NCBI GenBank assembly: GCA_024811115.1 | Contig: JAKOGH010000790.1 | Coordinates: forward strand, 248,001-312,000 | Source: Terana coerulea | Lineage: Eukaryota; Basidiomycota; Agaricomycetes; Polyporales; Phanerochaetaceae | Reading direction: 5' to 3' | Length of the DNA: 64,000 nt | Shown: piece by piece, positions 34,829 through 44,497 of the stretch | How positions within the stretch are numbered: position 1 is the stretch's first letter | Layout of the letters: every line of letters begins with the position of its first letter | Translations under genes and position numbers: made by a program | Notes under the pieces: model-generated | Database searches by the model: none | Told to the model about the DNA's origin: nothing | What the model saw: only the letters and a program-made list of their open reading frames with translations

Positions 34829-36160
34829 TCAAATACACGAGTCCACGTACCAAGGGTAAGGAGTGCGCATGTTGAAGATGTCGGCGACGTCCAGGCGTAT
34901 CGCTAGGTTTAAGGCACTGGCAGGAAGTTCAGGGCTCAGAATCATGACATACGCCTGTAGTAAATGAAGCACTCACACAAGGAATCCTATCGGCTCGTCA
35001 GACTTCGGTATGCGCCTCAGCTCGTCGAGATCTCCTGTGAAGTTTTGGAAGAGACAGTCCCGCGTGAACGTAGCTAAACTGTCCGCGTGGTACACCAGGG
35101 AAATCGTTGCGGACGGTGCCGCGCGATCGGCCGGCTGACCCATGAAGCGGACGAGCTCGTCTGGGAGCGCAGCAAGCAGCCGCTGCACCTTCGCGGCCTT
35201 GTTCTGGAACATGTATCGGGACGGGGCGTCGGGCGACACGCGCGCCGGGTCTTCGACCAAACCGCCGACCAAGAGGACATGCGTCCGAAAGCCCTCTCCG
35301 GGGTTGTTCTCGACGTCTACGACGTTGCGGGCGTATTGCAGCAGGAACAGGACCAGGACCGGGTTCTCGACGAGCAACCAGAAGAAGGGCGGCTCCCCGC
35401 GTTTTGGTATCTGACTCGGGTCGGCCGCCTTGCAGTATTCCTTGTGCAAAGGCCTAGGGTCGCGTGCTCAGGTGCAATCAGGAGAAGCAGAGCTGAAATC
35501 ATTGTCAGAACGGTGGGTGGCCTCACACCTAGCAATCACTTTCCCAGCCTTCGCGCGATTTCGCCTGAGCACGGACAAAAGTGCGCGGTTTTGGCTCAGC
35601 TTGTCGATGTAGCTTGATCTGTTGGCTTTGAGTGCGTCGTAATTGGTGCTGTATGTTGGTAAATTTCGCAGAGCGCGCTGAATGGCTTCCTGGACGTCGA
35701 GGTGTCCGAACTGCTGACCTGTTGTGAGCAATTAGGGCCAAACGGAACTACAGACCACTAACCCTTGCATCTGCAGCGCGGAAACTAAATCACGAAAGAG
35801 CCGCCTTTGGTAGGCTGCCCAATCTGTCCGGTCACTGAAACCTGGGAGCAAGTTTATAGCTTCATGCAGTGTCGCAGGGTCCGCGTCTGGCTTCAGTGCA
35901 CGAGTGATAGGGTTGTTGCTCCCTTTGGGCATCCCAATTACTTGCTGCATAACGAGGTCAAGGTAGGCTCTATCAAACCCAAGATTTGCTGAATGATTTT
36001 GTGGTAGATCTGTGTCTGGTAGGCGATAGGCCTCCAGAAGTGCGCTTATGGCAGGAGAAGGTCGACCTATTAATTCATGTCAGTTGACGGCAGACACCTC
36101 GTAAGTATATGTACCATGGGTTTGCTCAGGGGGTCATTTCGGTATTGATCATCTACATTA
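34829..36160 (-). CDS. MYND-family gene, copy C (start unclear)
   Basis: The C-terminal two thirds match the window family: LHKEYC (the last His/Cys of a MYND finger), ENPVLVLFLLQYARNVVDVE, VGGLVEDPARVSPDAPSRYM, SDEPIGFLV, phase-2 intron, ALNLAIRLDVADIFNMR, then PYPWYVDSCI and a stop at 34829. The upstream exons carry helical text instead of the usual first finger half: ISALLEAYRLPDTDLP, DRTDWAAYQRRLFRDLVSAL, EAIQRALRNLPTYSTNYDAL. The frame of the exon around 35460-35731 does not join its neighbours cleanly, so a further indel or a missed exon is likely. The first exon may lie as far as 36160 or beyond. Confidence 0.55.
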
Positions 36161-37225
36161 TCAAAGCTGGAAGGACGAGTGAGTTTGCAACGCCAAGGAA
36201 GAGCAGATCTGGCCGCCTACCTTAACATAATCCACCCCACTCGGTCTCGAAGTTGTCGCTGAAACCATGGCCAGCTTAGAAATTCATCCATCGAGGCGGC
36301 CGAGGAGGATATCCAGGAGGCTGCCGGCGAGGCTGTCGTGGTCGACGCTCACGAGTGTGGATATGAGAAGTACGATAAGGTAAGAAATCCATACGGATGC
36401 CTTAGTAGGAAGTTAGCTATAAGCTCGTGCACGGGTGCCCAAGCACTTGCTTCTGTACAGACGCTATAGTCGGTCATGTGGCAATGGAAACTCACATGTG
36501 AGAAATAGAAGGCTCGGTTAACAGCTTGTGTGCGAAGGGGTTCACATTTTACAAACGACAACCTCGCTCTTCAAGGCATCGGAGATATGCCTGCAACTTG
36601 TCCCCACAAGGGATGTCGCCGTTGGCCCGTTGCATGTATGAAGACGCGTAGAGGCAAACAACGCTCATCGCGGAACCTCCGAGGATTCCACAATTCAAGC
36701 AAAATGATCAGCGCAGCTCATCTCTGTGAGCCGCACACTAGTATTGTCGTGACTATCTGCTTGAAGCTGCAGCTCTTAGATCACTGCACACCTGGAGATA
36801 GAACATGCTTACAGTTTAGGACGAACCGGGGAGGTACGCAGAGGTACGCAATGCAATTACGCTTGTCAAGGCATCGCCGCTGACAACTAAAGATGGCTTG
36901 CGAGCTGCTGAATTCTGTAGTTTGTATGTTAGCGGCGAACCATACCACATGCTGTGGTTGCTTAACCAGAGTCAAACCGATCCTTGATCCCACACTTAGG
37001 CTGAGATGCGAAACCGCTGAGGATAGCAAAAATACATGTGGCATGTCATGTTCATGGTGTGTGCATATGTAAACAATGCAAGTGGATATGACGAACGCCT
37101 GGTGAGCCCTGAAGGCCCGCCGGGCGGGTTTTGACACTACATCTGCGCAAAATGCAGAGCAAATGACCTCCTCTGAGAGTCCAGCGCGGCCCGACCAACC
37201 CCTCGACCCAAGAGAGAACCAAAGC
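36161..37225. other. intergenic, no gene seen
   Basis: Contains open frames up to 172 codons, but the longest (36781-37299, minus) runs into the L14 3' end in a different frame and has no family features. No RNA gene was recognised. Confidence 0.35.
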
Positions 37226-37852
37226 TCATGCCTTCTTGGCGGCGACGAGAGCCTTGCGGACGCGGTCTGTCCGCTGCTTCTTCGCGACCATGACGACAAA
37301 GCGTTGGAAGTCGGTCAGTGACCGCCGCTTCGATATCGCGGCGCGCTTCTGGGCCCAGCTCGACTTCTCCCACTTCTCAACGATGGCCTCCGCCTCGAAC
37401 TGCTTCCGGACGACACCAGTGCCAGCAGCGCGGGGGAGCTTGGTGAGCTTCAGGGGGTGAGGGTGAGGTGCTTGTAGGGGAAAGCTTGGCGAGGCACTCC
37501 GGTCAAAGGACCGTCAATGATAGCCTGGAAAGTCATGTTTGTCGCCTTCAGTATCTGCCCGGAGATCGTAGCGTCAGAATTCAACTAACCCGGTTGTGGT
37601 CGATGATCTCAGCAATGACCGCAATGCGGCCAGCTTGAGGACCATCCTTGATGAGGATGACTAGAGTTCGTGTTAATTCAGTTTCTCTCAGCGGAGGGTT
37701 CGTGGGGCGAATGGGACGTACTGCGTCCAACCTCGACGAAGCGCTTGAAGTTTGACTCTTGGGCCTAGAAACATAGCAGCTGGTGTGAGCGTACGTCCAC
37801 ACTTGCCCTTCGAACCTGTCTGGACTTCGTGTTGTGCCATTGTAGCTCCCAA
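37226..37852 (-). CDS. RPL14: 60S ribosomal protein L14 (eL14), one apparent frame break
   Basis: Large-subunit ribosomal protein with an N-terminal SH3-like fold and a basic helical tail. The exon with FKRFVEVGR (about 37732-37765) joins 37590-37660 (IILIKDGPQAGRIAVIAEII, DHNR) and 37226-37524 (AIIDGPLTGVPRQAFPYKHL, LPRAAGTGVVRKQFEAE, VEKWEKSSWAQKRAA, ending KALVAAKKA). The last exon breaks at the G5 run 37453-37457 (C5 on the coding strand). One more C restores LTLTPLKLTKLP and makes the exon exactly 100 codons. The start exon is uncertain: basidiomycete ribosomal genes often have an intron at or just after the ATG, and the ATG at 37839 does not join in phase to the FKRF exon. Confidence 0.88.
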
Positions 37853-38444
37853 TCCTATCCTCCCTGCTGAACCGACCTAACCTCATCCGCTCGCCCGAAC
37901 CTGCATCCACCCTACCCGACCTGAATCCATCCTCCAAACTGCTCTTTTCGCCACTCGTTTTGACAAAGACGGGTCCAGCATGGGTTCGAGGCGCACAACG
38001 GGGCTGCTCACCGGCATAGTGTATCTTGAGGGTGTCGATGTCGAGGTTTTCCGTGTCCCCGCTATGCGCTGCTGCGTGCCTAATGCGGTAAGCGCGCGCG
38101 AAAAGTCACGTCATGTGATGCCGCGGCGCTTTCAAGGTTACCCCTAGGGGTGGGTTAGCTCTCTGCCATCGACCACCATGTTCTCAACAGCCCTCTCAGC
38201 CCTCTCATATCTCCACTTGACGAGAAAGCTTTAGCATGCAAATATCAGTGCACGAAATTTACTTCCCGCCGGTTTCACCTCCACAATACGGCTCTAAGCT
38301 GTTCTGACCCTGCTTAGCGTGCTACAGGGCCGTGTGCCGTGTAGCGCTTTAAGCTGGGAAATATCAACAAGCGCCATGCGGACGGTTGATTCGACTGAGT
38401 TACCCGACCAGCTCGGTCCCGCAAGGGGTGGTTGATATTGCACC
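37853..38444. promoter_or_regulatory. divergent promoter region, L14 / F-box-LRR
   Basis: Spacer between a minus-strand ribosomal gene and a plus-strand F-box gene. Pyrimidine-rich text on the minus strand close to the L14 start fits a ribosomal protein promoter, but no discrete element is certain. Confidence 0.4.
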
Positions 38445-40386
38445 ATGTCCAGCAGAGTCAAGGGCAAGGTGGCGAGGCCGCCCGCGGGCAAGGTGACGCG
38501 CTCGAGGACCTTGCGCTCGGTCGACACGAACCCGTCCTCCTACGACCGGACCGACCCCTTCACCGCGCTGAATACGCTGCTGAAGCTCTTGGTCTCGCTG
38601 CCGACGCGTATCGGAGGATGCCAGTACAAGCTCTCCCCGGACGAGCACGCCTTGTCGCTGCACTTGATCAACATCGTCGAGCCCTTTGTTGGAGTCTCGG
38701 AGTCCCAGCGATCCTTCACCCGCCAGCCGACCGAGCTTCTGGACGCGATTGTCTCCCATGTCGATTCGAAGCAGGATCTGCTCTCTCTTGCGTTGTCGTG
38801 CAAACGTCTGCAGGCCGTCGTATTTCCAAGGCACTTCGAGTATCGCGTTATCCGCGGGAAAGTCAGCTCTTTGCGACTCTGGAATCACCTTATCGTGAAC
38901 CGTTCTCTGGCTCGCAACGTCCGCGTCCTCGAGATCTTGGACGAGCGGGCTGTTGGCCAGGAGCTTATTCCGTCGGGGATCGTGACATCCGACACTGATT
39001 TGGAGTCGACGGACGACGAGCTCGGTATACACGTCAAGCAGGAACGCTTGCTTGTTTCCGCTCTGACCAGGATGTCGTCTCTACGTTCTTTCACCTGGTC
39101 GTGCAACCATTCGCCTATTTCCATGGAGCAAGTGTGGCCCACTTTGCTTAGATGCCAGTCTCTCAAACACATCGACATCAATGATAACCTGTTGTTCAGG
39201 CCCAGTGGAGACGGAGACGAGGTTGCAGATAAGAAGAAACGACAGACAGTCGTAAGTCGCAGCATACGTCAAAGCGGGCTCTGCTCATGTCACCCCGAAG
39301 CTGCCTGAGCTGCGAACAGTGTCGCTCAAGTCCGCGAAACACAACTACGGGGCCACCAAAACACCCAATTTGAACGGTGTGTCCAAAATCTTGAACAACT
39401 GTCCCAACCTTGAGGTAGGCCTATTATGCACCAGCGCAAAAAATGAGTCCACTAATGGGCCGTAGGACTTAACCGTGGGATATACCCAACGTCGTGGAGG
39501 GGACTATCTAAGTCCAGTCGCGGACGACCTCTTGCTCTGCGGACGATGGCCGCAGCTGCGGTCGCTAACCCTGTCCAACCTCTGGTGCTCGCCACAAGCG
39601 GGTTTGAACGTCACCTCCACCTTCTTATCCGTCCACATCAATCTTCAGACCCTGCATCTGGATCTCTCGTTCGGCACCGGCCCCAACGCCAGTCAACTCG
39701 TCCTACCGCCTGACACACTCCCACACCTGCGCGAGCTGCGGAGCAGCCGGGATTTTGCCTCTGCGGTCTTCCATTGTCCGTGCTCTATCGAAGGCGGGAG
39801 ACCCCTTGAAACCCTCAAGGGCGTTAAGCTCAGCGGCTCCGGATGGGACGATAAATTCTTGAAGGGACTGAAGATGTTCAGTGGAAACGCGGTGAGGCGT
39901 ATAGAGCTTGCGGGTTGGAGCGAGGTCGACGACGTACGGCGACTCGTTGAATGCGTGCCGAAATTGACGTGGCTGGATGTTGGGAAGAGGGCGAATGGCG
40001 TAGCCGCGGGGACGGCAGGAGCAAGCAAGGCTATTGCCCCGCGCCTGCCAACCTGGTAAGTCTATATTAAACTTCGCGCGCTTCGTTCTCGCTAAAAAGC
40101 ACGAACATAGGCTGAATGGGTAGCTGTCCTGTCCCCGCTCGCGGAGCTTACGACTTTCCACGGCGTTCGCCTCTTCTACGAAGTGACCGCCGCGGACCCG
40201 AATGGCCCCATGTCGAACTCCGAACGTAGTCGTCAGCGCAAGAACGAAGAGATCGCCTCCGTGCTGTCCTGGAAATGCCCAAAGCTCCGCCGCGTTGATC
40301 ATTGGGATGAAGGGTCTGGAAGGGTTATTGTCCTTATTAGAGACGGCGAGAAGGTCAAGTATGAGGTTAGAAGGGTGAAAGCCTGA
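38445..40386 (+). CDS. F-box/LRR-like protein
   Basis: Exons 38445-39251, 39301-39414, 39466-40055, 40111-40386. With one added C in the run 40037-40040 they sum to 596 codons (595 aa) and the phases agree; without it the third exon misses its junction (KAIAPAPANL/AEWVAVLSPL). The F-box core is QPTELLDAIVSHVDSKQDLL and SLALSCKRLQAVVFPRHFEY, about residues 88-130. It is followed by leucine-rich repeat-like strands such as LLRCQSLKHIDINDNLLF, LPELRTVSLKSA, LTLSNLWC, LQTLHLDLSF and VKLSGSGWDDKFLKGL. Probable role: substrate receptor for an SCF ubiquitin ligase. Such genes are expanded in Agaricomycetes and their targets are unknown. Confidence 0.82.
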
Positions 40387-40961
40387 GGGCATAGCAGCTG
40401 ACGCACCCAATCCGCACCCGCTGAACACTTGGACTACGTGAAATACGTCACTGTATGCTATGTTTATGCTGTATACGCTTTTGGACTCTCAGACATATAC
40501 AGATTCATACGCTACATGCTTATTTTCTAAATATCGTACGTTATGCATCGGGTGTATTTGAGCGTGTTGTGGCGAGGACTTTGTGGCGCTGCCCAGAGCG
40601 GAAGCTTGGTGGAAGCCGCCGTCTGTCGGAGAAGCGCCGAAACGACCTTCAGTGCCGTTCCACCATCACGCATGTCCGAGCCGAGCGCAAGCTCGTCCTC
40701 GCCGACCACAGGCTCACTAAAGCCAGACGACGACCAAGTTCTTCCCAAATCCCAGCCACTACCACGCTGGGTTCCCATATCCTTTGTACGCTTTCTCTAT
40801 CTCATGAGCTCTCGCTGGTGCTCACCGTGACCTGCGCTGTCAACATCCTCACTTCGCCACTACCACGAATGACTAGCTAGCTGTGACGACAGGGGCTTTA
40901 GTCCTTCCTATCTTTCTTCTCAAAAGGCATAAGACTCAGCATATATCAAGAGCCCTGCAAG
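40387..40961. other. intergenic, no gene seen
   Basis: Spacer between two plus-strand genes. Open frames here (up to 141 codons) have biased composition but no family features or splice context. Confidence 0.4.
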
Positions 40962-41624
40962 ATGCCCCTCCTCCTCCACGCCGAACGTCTGCTGTGGGCG
41001 TGAGTCCTCCCCACCGCGACGTACATCCACGGTAACAGCACCGATAAATGCTGTCTCTCGTCATCCAAGAACGATACCATCAGGTACTACGCCGGTGGAG
41101 AAGGCGGTCGCATCAGCGCGACCCACGGAAGACTTCAACTTCGCGTTATACGGCGCAAAGGCGTTTGGGTACGCGACCCTCATGGTCGTTGCAGGGGCAC
41201 TGACGACGGTCTGGGGCATCAAGACATATATGGGCGTGAAAGATGTGCGTGTCCTCGTCATGTTGCTTGAGCGTCGTTGACGAAGTTCTTCCAGACACAA
41301 GAATTCGCCGACCGCATGCGCTTCCTTGTACGCACCAAGATGCCCGCGCTCTCCGCTCGAATCCACCGGCCGCCGCAGAAAGATGACCACACAGCCACTG
41401 TCATGAACCCACTGGACGGCCGGAACCCATCAAGTTCTGCCGTGGAAGCACCAGCAATCACAGTTGACCAACGAACTGGCAACGCGACGTGGTCTTGGCC
41501 CGTCGCGGAAACACGTCTGGAAGCAGCCTTCAACACTGGCGGGTTTACAGGCTGGGCGCAAGCTGCATTGCAGGAGTTGGAAGCGGAAGGGGAGATCGAG
41601 AGGAGAAAGCGGGGGCACGAGTGA
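40962..41624 (+). CDS. TMEM242-like small membrane protein
   Basis: Three exons (40962-40999, 41070-41244, 41295-41624) in phase give 180 aa with no frame break. The core NFALYGAKAFGYATLMVVAG, ALTTVWGIKTYMGV, then EFADRMRF and MPALSARI resembles the TMEM242 (DUF1358) family. Human TMEM242 is a mitochondrial inner-membrane protein linked to ATP synthase and complex I assembly; the role here is inferred by likeness only. One clear transmembrane helix is visible, with a second marginal one. The C-terminal 80 residues are hydrophilic and poorly conserved. The gene is convergent with EXO70. Confidence 0.7.
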
Positions 41625-41885
41625 GTGCATGACTAGCGATGACGCGGCAGTGTTGGTACAGGTCTCATAATTTAGACGGACATATGATACATCATCCGGT
41701 GCAACGGAACATCCAAAGCGTGATACACTCGAGCGAAGCCAGCGGAAGTAAAATCAGCGACTCCAGCCTGCTTGGATGAGCAAGTTATTCTGGGCGCGTT
41801 CGGCAACTGGTATTTGCCTGCTGTCGCCGTCGCTGTCACACAAGCCGGTTAGCCATGGACGACAACGGTTGTGGCGGATTAGCAC

Positions 41886-44181
41886 CTACACGTAGAATCC
41901 GCGAATGAGGTTCTCCACTTCATCTGCTGACATCTTGATGTATTTCTGGGGATCTTCAAATTCTATGTCAGCACACCACCTCTATGCACAAACACCAAAC
42001 CACTTACTCTTGCTGAACTCCTTTCCAGCTGTCCTTTGCGTGAACCGCTGTAAGGAGGGCACCACCAGCTTAACCGCCTCTTCCTTGATCGTCTCTCGGC
42101 TGTCTCGGTCGTCCTGCAAGACCCTTGCAAGGCGGTGCCGCTCCGCGACTTCCTCCAGCGCATCGAAGAACCTGGTAAACTTCTCCTTTGTCGCGCTCTT
42201 GCTCTTGTCCGCACCCTCGAGCAGCGTCTGCATGAGCGGCGAGAAGTTAGAGTCGAAGTAGCCCGCCTTGGCGGTGCGGAACGACGAGTTTAGTATCTCC
42301 GTGGTCGGCTTCGAGAGTATCGACGGGACGTCTGTCCGGGGGCTGACAAGGAGCCGAGTGCGCAGGTAGGCGATGTTGTTCAAGAGGAAGATTGACCCGA
42401 ACGCCGGTCGTTTGTTGGCGCGAGAAAGGGTGGTCAGACTACTGACAAGGGTGTTGACGACATCGACTGCATGCGGTGCTCAGCGCTGAGTAGTTGGCTT
42501 CACCAATAAAACGAGGGTAACTCACAGGTGTAGTGCTCGAGCACGGTTCGCCCGTCAACCTCGCCCGTCTTCGGAGCCTTTGGGGCAACCTGGACGCCTT
42601 CTCCCATCTTCCAGTTCCCATCTCCGAGGGTAACGAGTGCCGCCGCCACTGCGTCGGTGACTTCAAGCAGTCGTTCGACGTATTGTACAGTCTGTGACAT
42701 CACTGCATATTAATGGAAGAACCACAGCTAGGGACCAAAATGCACATACGGACAGCGTGAAGTCTGCCAAGGCTGTGCTCAGCTCACCACCCTTGCCCAT
42801 AGCAGCGATGCGCAAGTCTGCCAGGAACTCGGGGAAACTGCGCAAGCAAGCTGCACGGATGGCATGTATGCCTTCCTTGAGCTCGTTCTCCTTGCGTCCT
42901 GTACGGCTGCACATAATATCCTCCCATCGACTCTGGTACACCGACAGGCTGTCATAGGCTGACAGCGCAAGGAAGGTGTATTTGTTCAGAGACCGCTTGA
43001 TGAGCGCACTGAGCGACGCAAGGGTGGTGGTGAAAAGCTTCACTAAGGGTATGATCAATGCCGTGAAGGTTGTATTCAGGGCGGACTGCGCCGGCAATGG
43101 TGCGAGTTCTAGCAAAAGCTCATACTCTTCCTGCTCGAAACTTAGTAGACATTGCCAATGCGGCCGCAGAATTGACGTACCTCTGCCACGCTTAACAAGT
43201 CGCCGACCCAAGCACCAAACTCTCGTCCCGCGGCAACCCCGTCGATTGTCTCCGCCCGGTCTACCACGCGTCTTCCGTAGTTCTCTAGACACTTCCGACC
43301 CCAGGAGCTTCGCATATCCGCGTAACCTTTCTGGGCTTCCTTCAGTGTGGACTGTATGCCTTGTGCGGCCGGATGGGATGGATGGGTCGGTGGTAGCGGT
43401 AGAGTGCGCAGGAAGGTGACCAGCGGAATGAGCGTGGGTTTGAGAGACGTTGGGAAAGGTGAGAGAACGAAGTCAGGCCCGTTTGGAGGTGCACCGGCGG
43501 AGCCTTCCGCGACAACCTTCGTATACATTTGGGTAAGTTTCTTGGCTCCGGTTTCGACCAACCTGGCCTGCTTTGCGAGTTAGTAGAAATGATATCAGTA
43601 CGTGCCGCGAAACGTACCGTATCCCGTAGATCCCTGTCTAGAGACTTGAACGCGATACTTGCGTTCAGTCGTTCCAAAGCATCCTTATAAACTTCTAGCT
43701 GCCCGGGCTGAGGCCTGTAGACACGCCTATGAGTACGCTTGCGCAACTGAGGTTGACTGTGCACCATACCCGCGTAATATAAGGGCTTCCTCCGCTGCGA
43801 TACCCTCTTGTGTGCTCGCTATCTCGTCAATCTTCTGCAGAGCTTGCTCAATGTCTGTGAAAGGTGTAAGCTACACAAATGATACCCGCATGGCATACTC
43901 ACTATTCGCCCGTCGCGTTAACACCTGTGTTGAGTTATATAGCGGTAGGATAGTCTTCTCGAGTTTCACAAGCCTCGTATCGAAGCTAGAGAGAATCGCT
44001 GTAAAAGATGCGGCTTGGATGCACCTTGAGCCGGCAGTAGTAACTCACAGGTCATTCTTTGAGATATTTGCCTCGTCTTGTTAAGGTTCTGTTCAAGCTA
44101 CGGAGTGTTGTGAGTCGAAATAGTGAACCGCGGAACCGATGGTATGCGTACAAGCTCTATCTCAGCTGTTTCATCGTCCAT
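41886..44181 (-). CDS. EXO70: exocyst complex subunit Exo70
   Basis: Exocyst subunit that tethers secretory vesicles to the plasma membrane through PI(4,5)P2. About nine exons. Start MDDETAEIEL/LEQNLNKTRQISQR (ATG ends at 44181), then LVKLEKTILPLYNSTQVL and QALQKIDEIASTQEGIAAEE. The middle has QMYTKVVAEGS, EEYELLLELAPLPAQ and ALSAYDSLSVYQSRWEDI. The conserved C-terminal rods are TVQYVERLLEV, IFLLNNIAYLRTRLLV, KFTRFFDALEEVAERHRLAR and KKFEDPQKYIKMSADEVENL. The end, LIRGFYV, is typical of fungal Exo70. The intron before TVQYVERLLEV must use the downstream acceptor (TGATGTCACAG/ACT near 42695) to keep frame. No frame break is required. Confidence 0.92.
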
Positions 44182-44497
44182 CGCAAGGATTGTGGCACAG
44201 CGAAGGAATGAGTGATAGGAGAGAGGAAAGGGTGGAAGAATCCAAGTGCCCGCTCGCGGTCGTGGATGGTCCTGGTTGCCGTGCAAGGAGAAGGTGTACA
44301 ACGGGCGCCAACGCGAGCGGAGACGTTTCGTATGTGTCCGGCGCGTCCACTCGAGTAATTCTTTGTTTCCGTTCCAACTCATACTCACTTCCGAGGTGTT
44401 GCGAAAGTCCCCCGATACATCAACATAAGTTATGTCATTGTATGAATATTCCACATTAGAATACTCTGAGCTCACTCCCAGGCTTCTCACCAGCAGT
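44182..44497. promoter_or_regulatory. divergent promoter, EXO70 / E(z)-like gene
   Basis: Spacer between the start codons of two divergently transcribed genes. Base composition changes within and just after it: EXO70-side sequence is GC-rich, and AT-rich sequence begins near 44560. An in-frame upstream ATG at 44432 could extend the E(z)-like protein by 22 residues. Confidence 0.45.

Noticed and set aside
36781..37299. 172-codon minus-strand frame overlapping the L14 3' end
   Set aside because: It runs through the real L14 exon in a different frame and then into non-coding sequence.
42695..42760. Possible frame break in EXO70 after DFTLS
   Set aside because: The acceptor TGATGTCACAG/ACT gives TVQYVERLLEV in phase, matching the Exo70 family.
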